Assembly (NCBI GenBank): GCA_022836915.1
Contig: CP094668.1
Coordinates: 5,270,001-5,334,000 of the forward strand
DNA length: 64,000 nucleotides
From: Paenibacillus sp. OVF10
GTDB lineage: Bacteria; Bacillota; Bacilli; Paenibacillales; Paenibacillaceae
Reading direction: 5' to 3'
The translations under genes were made by a program, and so were the position numbers. The notes below the pieces were generated by a model that saw only the letters and a program-made list of their open reading frames with translations, had not been told where the DNA came from and ran no database searches. Below are positions 46,136 through 55,170 of this stretch, piece after piece; position 1 is the first letter of the stretch, and every line of letters begins with the position of its first letter.

Positions 46136-46588
46136 TTAAGATAATTTTGCTTTAATCGCGTCAACTTCCTGAATCATGCGTCCAAGTACACCATTGACAA
46201 ACTTGCCGGATTCTTCTGTACCAAAATATTTGGACAGTTCAATCGCTTCATTGACCGATACCTTTGCCGGGATGTCATCACGGAATACCATTTCATACGT
46301 TGACAGTCGTAGAATCTGGCGATCTACACGTGACAGACGGCTAATCTGCCATCCTTTCAAATAATCCACAAGCAGCCCGTCAATTGCTTCCTTATTATTC
46401 CAGGCTCCTTGTACAATCTCAGTAACATAAGTACGCATTACATCTGCATCGCGGATAACTACTTCGGTTTCATTATCTTCAGCAGCTTCATTGATCAACA
46501 TGTTTACAGCTTCTGCTGCGCCTACCTCATTCATTTCCATCTGATACAGACTTTGTACTGCAATTTCCCTTGCCAAACGTCTTTTCAT
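46136..46588 (-). CDS. nusB: transcription antitermination factor NusB
   Basis: 150 residues, all helical: MKRRLAREIAVQSLYQMEMN, DYLKGWQISRLSRVDRQILR and SVNEAIELSKYFGTEESGKF VNGVLG are family signatures. It binds boxA RNA with NusE during rRNA transcription. The frame opens at 46645, but the ATG at 46588 follows AGGAGG and fits family length. Confidence 0.95.
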   Translation of the reverse strand: MKRRLAREIAVQSLYQMEMNEVGAAEAVNMLINEAAEDNETEVVIRDADVMRTYVTEIVQGAWNNKEAIDGLLVDYLKGWQISRLSRVDRQILRLSTYEMVFRDDIPAKVSVNEAIELSKYFGTEESGKFVNGVLGRMIQEVDAIKAKLS

Positions 46589-46720
46589 GTCCTGCCTCCT
46601 GCAGCGCTCCGTCTGGAGCGTCATCATGCTTATTTTATAATCCATGCATCCATCTCATCAAATCCTGTATCGGTTAGATCGATGGCTTACACGGTATTGT
46701 TATTGTTATCCCTTTTCACA

Positions 46721-46800
46721 AAAAAACCTGCAATACGTTTCCTCCAAAAAACGGGCAACCTAAACTACAGCTCTATTTTCGGAAGAAACATATTGCAGGG
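46721..46800 (-). terminator. long terminator of the asp23-amaP-DUF2273 group
   Basis: Minus strand CCTGCAATATGTTTCTTCC pairs with GGAGGAAACGTATTGCAGG, with a few mismatches, followed by a seven-T run. It lies 10 bases after the DUF2273 stop and uncouples nusB. Confidence 0.8.
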
Positions 46801-46810
46801 TTCAGGTAGG

Positions 46811-47043
46811 TCACTTAAACGGACGCCAGCGATCGCCAAGCCATTGTCCCCACTCCTCCAGGGAATGGACGAACCCAGCTTCGAATCGCTCCGTCTGCCT
46901 AACGTATAACCGATGAACACCAAGAGTGCAAAGAACAACATATCCCAAAAACCGATCCATACATAAAGAAATCCAAAAAAGATGCCGCCGATAATTCCGG
47001 TAATTCGGCCTCTGTGACTATCCCAAATCTCTTTCCACAGCAT
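46811..47043 (-). CDS. DUF2273 small membrane protein (frameshifted in this sequence)
   Basis: About 77 residues: two helices (ITGIIGGIFFGFLYVWIGFW, MLFFALLVFIGYTLGR). With one G restored at 46891-46892 the tail reads ERFEAGFVHSLEEWGQWLGD and RWRPFK before TGA at 46811. DUF2273 proteins accompany Asp23 and AmaP in Firmicutes, as here. Exact function is unknown; an envelope-stress or acyl-lipid link is only suggested by the neighbours. Confidence 0.82.
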
Positions 47044-47057
47044 CAGTGAAACTCACC

Positions 47058-47606
47058 TCATTCCACTCGACTCTTGTAGTTAGGCGACTGGGTTACATTA
47101 GCGATATACACCGTGACAAAAGAAACCGGGATGCCCGTAATCTCTTGTACATGATCATGAATCGCCTTTTGCAGATCAGAAGTCAGCGCAGGAATAGGGG
47201 TCTCACCATCCACTACCGCTCGAATCATAATCTCCAGTCCTGACTCAACCACACGTATGCGTGCCTTGACATCACGTACTCCCCGGAAACGGGAAGTTGC
47301 CTTCAAACAGAGATTCTCAATCGTCTCCATCGAAATCTGTACATCACCAAACTCAGTACGTTGATCTACAGACGGCAACGATGCACGCTCACGCCGAACC
47401 GAGATGTAGAAAAATCGCAAACTCAGGATAAACAAAATCGCTGCTGCAATAACCGACGCAACAATAACGTTTTGTTCCTGCTGGTAATTCAATTCGTAAG
47501 GCAGCACACCGCTAATCAGAAGAATGACGGCTGCCGATATTGCTCCAACGCTTATGCTGTATATAAACAACAGAAGCCGATCCAGTATTTTAGCCACGAA
47601 CTGCAC
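47058..47606 (-). CDS. amaP: alkaline shock response membrane anchor AmaP
   Basis: 182 residues: two N-terminal transmembrane helices (ILDRLLLFIYSISVGAISAA; VIVASVIAAAILFILSLRFF) followed by a soluble Asp23-like domain (VQISMETIENLCLKATSRFR; HDHVQEITGIPVSFVTVYIA). In Staphylococcus AmaP tethers Asp23 to the membrane. It lies between asp23 and DUF2273. Confidence 0.88.
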   Translation of the reverse strand: MQFVAKILDRLLLFIYSISVGAISAAVILLISGVLPYELNYQQEQNVIVASVIAAAILFILSLRFFYISVRRERASLPSVDQRTEFGDVQISMETIENLCLKATSRFRGVRDVKARIRVVESGLEIMIRAVVDGETPIPALTSDLQKAIHDHVQEITGIPVSFVTVYIANVTQSPNYKSRVE

Positions 47607-47708
47607 AGCCTCCCTTGCTCACTAACATGACTTAACCTTTTCACTAGCAAAAAATCAGATCCTCATCTAGCTTTCGCTATAATGAAGACCTGTCCAAGAC
47701 GGGATAAC

Positions 47709-47729
47709 CCCGGCAGATGATGCCGGGGA
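47709..47729 (-). other. intercistronic stem-loop between asp23 and amaP
   Basis: CCCCGGCA gatga TGCCGGGG, an 8-bp perfect GC stem in the 135-base gap, without a T run on the minus strand. It may be an RNA-processing or stability element rather than a terminator. Confidence 0.55.
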
Positions 47730-47741
47730 ATCTGTCTTCTT

Positions 47742-48152
47742 TTATTTTACGCGCTGACTGTTCAGGTCGATCTCTTCCACTTTCTCGGTGCTCTTGAACT
47801 GAACGTCATGAATGTGCACATTCACTTCATTCACATTCAATCCTGTCATATTCTCGATGGAACGTTTCACGTTCTGTTGAATCTCCGTAGCTACTTGTGG
47901 CAAACGGTATCCGTACTCGATAATTACGGAAACATCAACTGCAGCTTCACGTTGGCCCACTTCAACTTTAACACCTTTGGAAAGGTTTTTGCGACCAAGC
48001 AATTCAGCAAATCCGCCAGCGAATCCGCCACTCATGCCTGCAACACCTTTCACTTCAAGGGTTGCCAATCCAGCAATCACTTCAATAACTTCAGGTGCGA
48101 TCTGGATTTCACCGATATCCGTTCGTTCAAATTCAGTCGGTAGTGTACTCAT
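47742..48152 (-). CDS. Asp23/Gls24-family protein (YqhY)
   Basis: 136 residues with the family core: GEIQIAPEVIEVIAGLATLE, VKGVAGMSGGFAGGFAELLG, VDVSVIIEYGYRLPQVATEI, GLNVNEVNVHIHDVQF. In B. subtilis yqhY lies beside accBC and has been linked genetically to acetyl-CoA carboxylase control. Here it follows accC, with a structured 218-base leader between. Confidence 0.9.
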   Translation of the reverse strand: MSTLPTEFERTDIGEIQIAPEVIEVIAGLATLEVKGVAGMSGGFAGGFAELLGRKNLSKGVKVEVGQREAAVDVSVIIEYGYRLPQVATEIQQNVKRSIENMTGLNVNEVNVHIHDVQFKSTEKVEEIDLNSQRVK

Positions 48153-48208
48153 AACTGTTCAACACACCTTTCGCGAGATAAGTTTGCGGCCATCCGTCAG
48201 GGCGCTGG

Positions 48209-48301
48209 ACTCAGGTTAATCAACCTTCAGAACCCTTCCGGTCCGGCTTTACCGGAACTCCTGCAAACATCCGCGAGGTGCGGGCTTATCCTTTGCAGGA
48301 G
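48209..48301 (-). ncRNA. candidate structured leader RNA upstream of asp23
   Basis: Three adjoining hairpins with no T run. CTCCTGCAAA (48258-48267) pairs with TTTGCAGGAG (48292-48301), with an inner CCGC/GCGG. TTCCGGT (48236-48242) pairs with ACCGGAA (48251-48257). AGGTT/AACCT lies at 48213-48226. The first two abut exactly. They lie in the gap between accC and asp23 on the transcribed strand. I recognise no known riboswitch class. Confidence 0.5.
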
Positions 48302-48370
48302 ACATGCGCTCTTATTATTACATACTATATCATTTGGGCTACATTATGACAAACAAGCCCAATATACCTT

Positions 48371-49714
48371 TTAAATCTCGTTTTCCTCAAGAAATTTGAT
48401 ATCAAAGTCCCCACGAATGAACGTTGGGTGCTCCAGCAATTTCTGATGGAAAGGAATAGTTGTAGATATGCCTTCAATCGCAAATTCCCCAAGCGCACGT
48501 TTCATCTTGGCAATCGCCTCTTCACGATTCGCTCCCCACACAATCAATTTTGCGATCATGGAGTCATAGAAAGGTGAAATGGTATAACCCGGATAAGCAG
48601 CACTATCTACACGAACGCCAGGTCCTCCCGGTGCAAGGTAGAATCCGATTTTGCCTGGTGATGGCATAAAGTTACGGTCCGGATCTTCTGCATTGATACG
48701 ACATTCAATGGACCAGCCATTGATAACCACGTCTTCCTGACGGAATGAAAGTGGGTTGCCTTCAGCTACCGAGATCATCTCACGGATCAGATCCACGCCA
48801 GTAACCATCTCAGTAACCGGGTGCTCTACCTGAATACGCGTATTCATTTCCATGAAATAGAACTCGCCATTCGGGCTGAGCAGGAATTCCAATGTACCCG
48901 CTCCCGAGTAATCCACAGCAAGGGCAGCCCGTACCGCAGCTTCGCCCATCAGTGTACGCACATCTTCGGAGAGAATCGGACACGGAGCTTCCTCTACCAA
49001 TTTCTGGCGACGACGCTGAACCGAGCAATCACGCTCTCCCAAATGTGCTGCATTTCCGTGTTTATCAGCAATGATCTGAATTTCCACGTGTTTCATACCT
49101 GTCAGGAATTTCTCCAGATATACACCTGCATTGCCAAATGCCTTTTGTGCTTCCTGCTGAGCAGCAGTAATCTGCTTAATCAGCGTTTCTTCATCTTCGG
49201 CAATACGAATTCCCTTACCTCCGCCACCAGCAGTAGCTTTGATAATGATAGGATATCCGATATCTCTAGCAATCATGATGGCTTCATCCATATTTTCAAC
49301 AAGGCCGTCTGATCCAGGAATAACAGGTACTCCTGCATCTTTCATCGTCTGTTTGGCAACAGCCTTGTCACCCATTTTGGTGATGGCTTCAGGAGAAGGT
49401 CCAATAAACGTAATATTGCAAGACTCACAAATTTCCGCAAAATCAGCATTCTCCGCCAAAAAACCGTAACCAGGGTGGATTGCATCACATTCCGTCAGTG
49501 TGGCTACACTCATCAGGTTTGTGAAGTTGAGGTAACTGTCCTTAGACAGTGTCGGTCCGATACAATAAGCCTCATCTGCAAGACGAACATGCAGAGAATC
49601 CTTGTCCGCTTCGGAATAGACGGCTACCGTTGAGATGCCGATTTCACGGCAGGCACGAATAATACGTACCGCAATCTCTCCACGGTTCGCAATCAGTATT
49701 TTTTGAAATTTCAT
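48371..49714 (-). CDS. accC: biotin carboxylase subunit of acetyl-CoA carboxylase
   Basis: 447 residues, ATP-grasp enzyme that carboxylates biotin on AccB. Motifs: [75 protein letters not shown] and [19 protein letters not shown]. The frame is open to 49741, but the ATG at 49714 follows GAAGGAGGAC. accB lies just upstream. First committed step of fatty acid synthesis. Confidence 0.96.
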   Translation of the reverse strand: MKFQKILIANRGEIAVRIIRACREIGISTVAVYSEADKDSLHVRLADEAYCIGPTLSKDSYLNFTNLMSVATLTECDAIHPGYGFLAENADFAEICESCNITFIGPSPEAITKMGDKAVAKQTMKDAGVPVIPGSDGLVENMDEAIMIARDIGYPIIIKATAGGGGKGIRIAEDEETLIKQITAAQQEAQKAFGNAGVYLEKFLTGMKHVEIQIIADKHGNAAHLGERDCSVQRRRQKLVEEAPCPILSEDVRTLMGEAAVRAALAVDYSGAGTLEFLLSPNGEFYFMEMNTRIQVEHPVTEMVTGVDLIREMISVAEGNPLSFRQEDVVINGWSIECRINAEDPDRNFMPSPGKIGFYLAPGGPGVRVDSAAYPGYTISPFYDSMIAKLIVWGANREEAIAKMKRALGEFAIEGISTTIPFHQKLLEHPTFIRGDFDIKFLEENEI

Positions 49715-49769
49715 TTCGTTTTGTCCTCCTTCGAAGCTCATGCGGTTAGCTGTTTACCAGCTATAACGG

Positions 49770-50239
49770 TTATTCCGGTTTCACCAGGAAAAGGGGCTGC
49801 CCATACTCGACCAGCTGTCCGTTCTCAACCAGCACTTCAACGATTTCTCCCTTGATGTCCGCATCAAGCTCGTTCATCAGCTTCATAGCTTCGATGATAC
49901 ATACCGTTGTTTTCTCAACAACTTTATCACCAGCGCTCACAAAAGGACCCGCTTCCGGCGAGGAAGCTCTGTAAAAGTACCTACCATCGGAGATACAATT
50001 TTATGTAAATGACTTGTAGTATCGACCTGCGGTGCAGCTTCACTTACCACTGCGGCCGGCTGTACTTGCGGAGCAGCAATCATTTGTGGTTGCACAGCAG
50101 CTGCTTGAACATACTCCGTTTTGCCCGGTTTGCGGATCGATAACCGTGATCCTTCATTTTCAATTTCCAACTCTTGAACGGAACTTTCATCTACCAGTTT
50201 AATCAGTTCTTTGATTTCACTCAATTTAAACATTTCCAT
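49770..50239 (-). CDS. accB: biotin carboxyl carrier protein (frameshifted in this sequence)
   Basis: About 156 residues after repair. [20 protein letters not shown], then the A/V/P/Q-rich hinge, then the biotinyl domain. The frame breaks at the T run 49973-49976 (plus-strand AAAA): one base gives [20 protein letters not shown] and [20 protein letters not shown], with the biotin Lys in EAMKLMNE. Stop TAA is at 49770. ATG at 50239 after AAGGAG. Essential, so the break is very likely technical. Confidence 0.93.
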
Positions 50240-50319
50240 TATTCACTCCTTCGGCATCATGCCAGTCTCACTAGGACGGTCATATGGCTTTATGTATTAT
50301 ATCATAATCATTAAAAATG

Positions 50320-50352
50320 GAAAGAGCCCGAGAGTACAACCAGCTCCCGGGA
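50320..50352 (-). terminator. terminator between spoIIIAH and accB
   Basis: Minus strand CCCGGGAG ... CTCTCGGG stem followed by CTCTTTCCATTTTTA. The T run is interrupted, so strength is uncertain. Confidence 0.55.
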
Positions 50353-50372
50353 CTGCTTTTCCATGATTTGGA

Positions 50373-51203
50373 TTACTGTTCTGTGACGTATTGCACGCTG
50401 ATTTTGTTCTGTGAAACCGCCAATTCTTTCATGACCAGATCGACAATGGATACCGCCTGTTTTACATCCAGTTTGTCACTGAGGACCACAACTTTATACT
50501 TGTCGGCATCTTCTTGAACGATCGCATTAGCGTACTGTTGAGAGAGCGTCTCTTCAATGCCAGTGATTTTGGCTTCTTTTTCTTCCAGTGTACGGAGTTG
50601 CTCCGTTGCTTTGGCATTCTCCTCTGGTGTTTTGCTCAGATCACCTGCCACGGTCATCAGTTCCTCATACTTGCGATTGTTGCTTTCTTCACGTTGCCAC
50701 TGGTAGTTCTGGAACTGGCTGCTCGCAGATGCTGTCGTATTCTGCTCTTCCATTTCCTTGAGGACTTCCTCATCTGTCTTGGTTGCAGTGCCGCCTGCCT
50801 GACCATCTGTCTCCGGTGTAGTTGTTGCGCCTTTGTCGGTCTCTTTGTTGGTTTCTTTGCCTGCCTCACCCTTATTCTCGCCTGGTTCGACAGCAGGTGT
50901 TTTCTCTGTATTTCCAGCTTCTTTACCTTCCGTAGCCGCCGGTTCTTCCACAGCGCCAGCCGCACTTGGATCACTTTCAACTTCGCCGCTATTCACCACT
51001 TCATTCACAACCAAACCTTCTGTAGGATCAAGAATGCCTGCCGTCTCCTTTGCTTCCCCTTGCTTGATTCCATCCACTTGCTGACTGTCAGCCACCGGCG
51101 CGTTGATTGGACCGGAATCCTCAGTGAACAGATAATACGCGGACAAAATGACCATCAGACTCAGCATGGAAACGAGCCATACTGTTTGACGTTTGTTATT
51201 CAT
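50373..51203 (-). CDS. spoIIIAH: SpoIIIAH, mother-cell channel protein
   Basis: 276 residues: N-terminal membrane helix (VWLVSMLSLMVILSAYYLF), a very long E/K/T/G-rich linker (about 30-150), then the ring-forming domain (QWQREESNNRKYEELMTVAG; LSDKLDVKQAVSIVDLVMKE). It pairs with forespore SpoIIQ across the intermembrane space. Last gene of the spoIIIA operon. The linker is longer than in B. subtilis (whole protein about 218 residues there). Confidence 0.93.
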   Translation of the reverse strand: MNNKRQTVWLVSMLSLMVILSAYYLFTEDSGPINAPVADSQQVDGIKQGEAKETAGILDPTEGLVVNEVVNSGEVESDPSAAGAVEEPAATEGKEAGNTEKTPAVEPGENKGEAGKETNKETDKGATTTPETDGQAGGTATKTDEEVLKEMEEQNTTASASSQFQNYQWQREESNNRKYEELMTVAGDLSKTPEENAKATEQLRTLEEKEAKITGIEETLSQQYANAIVQEDADKYKVVVLSDKLDVKQAVSIVDLVMKELAVSQNKISVQYVTEQ

Positions 51204-51269
51204 TAGAACTTCCTCCTCAAATTGGCTTCAATCTTATGAGAATTGAATCTTGTGATTCAACACATCAGA

Positions 51270-51908
51270 TTAGTCTTGTTTGCGCGGTACAACCGAGATC
51301 CGGTAGGCTGCCACATTCAGTCCTTTTTCCACAGCATCGGTTATCAGGTCCTTCACAACCTTGTTCTCTGCACCCCTCGCAACCACAAGCACCCCACGGA
51401 TCTGCGGTTTGAGCTTTTTGGTCACTATAGGTGTCTGATCCCCTGATATTTCGTACGTAATAATCTCGCCATCACGGGTATATTGCGTCATATGTCGCTT
51501 GCCCCCGCTAGCATCGGTTTCTTCGGTAAGTTGCTGAGAATCCTTCACGTTCCGCTGAACGACCAATTCTTCTGTGGAATCCACGGTAACCATCACATCA
51601 ACCGTTCCCACACCAACAATGTTTTCCAGCACACCTTTGATTTTGTCTTCAAATGCAATTTCGATCGCCTGAAAAGGATTCTGTTCTGACGGATCACTCT
51701 GTATGGATGCCATGGATGTTGCCGGGTCCGGTGGTTCCCGACCGATATTTTCGGAATCAATTTTTTTGACATTAACGAAGGAATTGAACAGCATGATTCC
51801 CACCCCGATCAAACCAAGGATAATCAGCCAGCGGAAGGTTTGACTTCGCCTTGCCCCACCCTCTCCGCCACCCATCCAGGTTTCCATCTTTTTGAACCAT
51901 TGTTTCAT
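51270..51908 (-). CDS. spoIIIAG: SpoIIIAG, feeding-channel ring protein
   Basis: 212 residues: one helix (FRWLIILGLIGVGIMLFNSF) and a ring-building domain (FEDKIKGVLENIVGVGTVDV; KLKPQIRGVLVVARGAENKV). It follows spoIIIAF by 15 bases. Part of the SpoIIIA-SpoIIQ channel. Confidence 0.94.
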   Translation of the reverse strand: MKQWFKKMETWMGGGEGGARRSQTFRWLIILGLIGVGIMLFNSFVNVKKIDSENIGREPPDPATSMASIQSDPSEQNPFQAIEIAFEDKIKGVLENIVGVGTVDVMVTVDSTEELVVQRNVKDSQQLTEETDASGGKRHMTQYTRDGEIITYEISGDQTPIVTKKLKPQIRGVLVVARGAENKVVKDLITDAVEKGLNVAAYRISVVPRKQD

Positions 51909-51923
51909 CGGACACCCTCCTTC

Positions 51924-52754
51924 TCAGAGCACTCCAGCACTTTTTGGTTCTGTCACTTGAACGTTGTTTGCATCAACATCCCACTTTTCAGTCAACAATG
52001 TAATAATCTGCACTGCATGTTCGGACCTTGTGGATGTCTCACCTTGCTGCTTCGTCTCATCTGGCTGATCACGTATAACAGGCTCGGAAGACGCTTCATT
52101 TTCATCACTTTGCCCTCTACTCACATCAATCTGAACATCAGGCACTTCAATCTGACCAACCCGGATGGGCTGCTGTATTTGATGTGTTTCATCCTTCTCG
52201 GATTCTGTGTTTGTTCCAAATATGGGTTGTGTATTTGCAGCGACTTCTTGCTTCCCTGCCTTCACTTCTTTTCCTGCACCCTCTCCGGCCATCTCGACCA
52301 ATACACGCTGGATTACAGGCAGTTCGACTGATGAGGCAGCTTCCATCTCGGTTTCATATTTACTCATGGTTAGCTGTACCTCTACGGACCGCACCTTGGC
52401 ACCTGTTGTTTCTTCAATCTGACCTTTCATGACATTAGCCAGTTCTTTGGCTGTCCATTGTAAGGATTGTTCCTGTTCATTGGATTGCAGCCGCTTGCCC
52501 TGAGCTAATATCTGTTCGAGTGTTGCATTCCCATCCGATGGAGCATCCATTGCCGACATTGCCCGTTTCAGTTCGCCAACCGGATCACTTTTGAGGAGCT
52601 TGGTTATGGGTGATAAAAGGGTCAGCAGGATGAGAAGGCTCAGCACAAGCTTGACATAACGTTCCATGGATCGATTCGGCAACAGCATATCCACAAAAGT
52701 CGCCAGCAGAACGATCATAATCAATTCCTGGAGCCAGTTGCTCAGCCACCCCAT
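51924..52754 (-). CDS. spoIIIAF: SpoIIIAF
   Basis: About 276 residues: two membrane helices (LQELIMIVLLATFVDMLLPN; KLVLSLLILLTLLSPITKLL) and a soluble ring-building-like region (GAKVRSVEVQLTMSKYETEM), ending with a serine/acid-rich tail. The C-terminal part is longer than the B. subtilis protein (about 206 residues). ATG at 52754 (MGWLSNW) follows GGGGATGGAAAGG. Confidence 0.9.
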   Translation of the reverse strand: MGWLSNWLQELIMIVLLATFVDMLLPNRSMERYVKLVLSLLILLTLLSPITKLLKSDPVGELKRAMSAMDAPSDGNATLEQILAQGKRLQSNEQEQSLQWTAKELANVMKGQIEETTGAKVRSVEVQLTMSKYETEMEAASSVELPVIQRVLVEMAGEGAGKEVKAGKQEVAANTQPIFGTNTESEKDETHQIQQPIRVGQIEVPDVQIDVSRGQSDENEASSEPVIRDQPDETKQQGETSTRSEHAVQIITLLTEKWDVDANNVQVTEPKSAGVL

Positions 52755-52785
52755 CCTTTCCATCCCCTTTCTTGCCAACATACAT

Positions 52786-53976
52786 TCAGCGCATCATGAC
52801 AGTCATATTGCCCGCGGTCAGCAAGATGGTAATTGCCAGGAAAAACATGAGCCCGACGGCTGCGAGCGCCGCAAATACGTAGATCATGCTCTTGCCGATG
52901 GCCTGCAGGCATCCTACAATTGGGGTGTCTCCGAGCGGTTGCATAATGGCACCAGTTACGTTGTATATCAAGGCAAGAGCCAGGATCTTGAGTGCCGGAA
53001 AGGCACATAGGAACAAAATGATGATCACCCCGGTGAGTCCAATTGCATTTTTGACAAGTAAAGAAGCTGTAATTACCGTATCCGTCGCATCCGCAAATGT
53101 TCTGCCCACGACAGGGACAAAGTTGCCTGCGATATATTTGGCGGCCTTCAGGCTGACTCCATCCGCTACCGATCCCGATGCTCCCTGAACCGAGATTACA
53201 CCCAAAAACATCGTCAGCAGGATACCCAGCAGTGCCACACTAATATTGCGCAGGAGGTCTGCCAGCTGTGTCAGCTTGTACTTGTCAGACAATGAACTGA
53301 CGAGATGCAGAACAGCTGAGAAGAAGAGTAACGGGAATACCAGCAAATGAATCAAAGTACTCACCAGATGAATCATGAAAATGATGAGTGGATGTGTCAC
53401 CGAGACGGTGATGACATTACCCATGGACGCAAGCAGTGTGAATAACAAGGGAACCATGGCCATCATAAAGTTGATCATGCCGGTTATGGCATCCTTGGCG
53501 TATCCAATCGCCACACTGAAGCTGTTGATTGCAATGATGATGATGACCATATAACAGATGGAATAGGCGATTTTACTAATATTATTTTTCTCAAATGCGG
53601 TCTGAAGCGTCTCCAGAATCATGCTGAGTACACTTAACATCACAATCGTGACCAGAAGCTTGCCATTATATAAAATTTCATGCAGCATGAAGGTTCCGAT
53701 CGCCACAAACACCGATTTCAGGCTGAACCCTTCATTGCCGGGGATTAACATATCCATGAAGGAAGGGGTCTTCCCATCCGGGAAGAAACCACCGTATTGT
53801 TGCATCAGTTGATCCCAGTATTTCTCCACCTGATCCTTGGGAAGCTGATCGGCCTGCTGCTCCATCCACTCACCGGAAGGCGAGGTTGCAGTAACCTGTC
53901 CCAGGATACCAAACAGAAAACAGAGCATCAGCACAACCGTAAGGCGCCACTGCGGCTTATGATGCATTGATTTCAT
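52786..53976 (-). CDS. spoIIIAE: SpoIIIAE, polytopic channel subunit
   Basis: 396 residues: signal-like N-terminus (LTVVLMLCFLFGILGQVTA), an extracytoplasmic stretch (PKDQVEKYWDQLMQQYGGFF), then about eight helices, with KYIAGNFVPVVGRTFADATD typical of the family. ABC-permease-like core of the SpoIIIA complex. Confidence 0.94.
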   Translation of the reverse strand: MKSMHHKPQWRLTVVLMLCFLFGILGQVTATSPSGEWMEQQADQLPKDQVEKYWDQLMQQYGGFFPDGKTPSFMDMLIPGNEGFSLKSVFVAIGTFMLHEILYNGKLLVTIVMLSVLSMILETLQTAFEKNNISKIAYSICYMVIIIIAINSFSVAIGYAKDAITGMINFMMAMVPLLFTLLASMGNVITVSVTHPLIIFMIHLVSTLIHLLVFPLLFFSAVLHLVSSLSDKYKLTQLADLLRNISVALLGILLTMFLGVISVQGASGSVADGVSLKAAKYIAGNFVPVVGRTFADATDTVITASLLVKNAIGLTGVIIILFLCAFPALKILALALIYNVTGAIMQPLGDTPIVGCLQAIGKSMIYVFAALAAVGLMFFLAITILLTAGNMTVMMR

Positions 53977-53996
53977 ATGAAGTCCGCACGCCCTTT

Positions 53997-54386
53997 CTAC
54001 ACCGGCATCAGCTTCATGACGGTTTCGATAATAATGCTGATGATCGGTATAGCAAGTACAAGGATCAATACCTTACCAGCCAGTTCAATCTTGGACGCAA
54101 TGCTCTCCTGACCTGCATCCCTGACAATCTGTGCGCCAAATTCTGCGATGTACGCTATGCCAATAATTTTCAGCACTGTTTTCAGATAAATACTTTCCAT
54201 GCCTGAATTCTCGGCGAGCCGCTTCAACACTTCGATGACTGCACCGATTTTGCCAATCAACAACATGAAGATGACAATGCCAGTCGCGGCAGCAATCAGA
54301 AAGGCAAACATCGGTTTCTGTTCCTTAATGACCAGAATGAGCACTGTTGCGATGAGCGCCAAACCTACAACTTGGATAATTTCCAC
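53997..54386 (-). CDS. spoIIIAD: SpoIIIAD
   Basis: 129 residues, four hydrophobic helices with FGAQIVRDAGQESIASKIEL between them, a family signature. It lies between spoIIIAC and spoIIIAE. Confidence 0.94.
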   Translation of the reverse strand: MEIIQVVGLALIATVLILVIKEQKPMFAFLIAAATGIVIFMLLIGKIGAVIEVLKRLAENSGMESIYLKTVLKIIGIAYIAEFGAQIVRDAGQESIASKIELAGKVLILVLAIPIISIIIETVMKLMPV

Positions 54387-54418
54387 AGGTCACCACCATC
54401 CGGCTTCATGACCGTTTT

Positions 54419-54622
54419 TCATTGAAAAAGAAATATCGATTTGATCTCTTGTAGCAGGCTGTCCAGCATACGGACCACCATGAACAATACAACGACAAAT
54501 CCGATTACGGTCACCCAGTGAGCCATATCTTCCTTTCCCATTTGTTTCAGTACCGTGTGAATCATGGCGATGATGATTCCGATACCCGCAATTTGAAAGA
54601 TTGCGTTCACTTCTAGATTCAT
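54419..54622 (-). CDS. spoIIIAC: SpoIIIAC
   Basis: 67 residues with two helices (AIFQIAGIGIIIAMIHTVLK; WVTVIGFVVVLFMVVRMLDS). Small membrane subunit of the spoIIIA operon, 29 bases after spoIIIAB. Confidence 0.95.
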   Translation of the reverse strand: MNLEVNAIFQIAGIGIIIAMIHTVLKQMGKEDMAHWVTVIGFVVVLFMVVRMLDSLLQEIKSIFLFQ

Positions 54623-54651
54623 GACCTTGGCACCTCACTATCCCGGCTATT

Positions 54652-55170
54652 TCAGAAGATCAGAATGACGATTAACGCTCCGACAAGCATCCCGAGGCTT
54701 CGGCTCATTCGTTCATATTTCATTTGATCGGCCTGGGCACGGGATTCCTCATGCATTAGTTGTTGAATGGCTAACGATATATGTTTGGTCTGATCCTGAC
54801 GGTCACTTGTGCCAAGGCTGAAGCTTAATTGCAGCATCACTTCCTTCTCGTCAGCCTTCATGGCTGATCTTCCCCACGCCAGATCCACGCCTGACTGCAG
54901 ACTTTCCCGGGCAGTGAGTCCATGAGGAGGTTCCATCTGTGTAGCTGCATGAAGAAACAGCGTCTTTACAGGTTCTTTGGTCTGTGCTCCCATCTTGCCC
55001 ATGGCATCGGGAAGTGGAGTGAGCCCATAGTTAATCTCCGTCATTAGTCGCTGGAGGGCTGCAATGAGTTCTCGCAACTGTCTCGGTCTTAATGCATACT
55101 GTCTGGCCTTGTAAAATCCGGCGAGGGTGCTGGCTAACAAAATAATTACCGCACCAAACATGTTAACCAA
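54652..55170 (-). CDS. spoIIIAB: SpoIIIAB
   Basis: About 172 residues: N-terminal and C-terminal hydrophobic helices flanking a type-II-secretion-F-like helical domain (RPRQLRELIAALQRLMTEIN; EKEVMLQLSFSLGTSDRQDQ). The TTG at 55170 lies 8 bases after AGGAGG and overlaps the spoIIIAA stop; the ATG at 55161 is 17 bases from it, so TTG is preferred. Coupled to spoIIIAA. Confidence 0.92.
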   Translation of the reverse strand: MVNMFGAVIILLASTLAGFYKARQYALRPRQLRELIAALQRLMTEINYGLTPLPDAMGKMGAQTKEPVKTLFLHAATQMEPPHGLTARESLQSGVDLAWGRSAMKADEKEVMLQLSFSLGTSDRQDQTKHISLAIQQLMHEESRAQADQMKYERMSRSLGMLVGALIVILIF

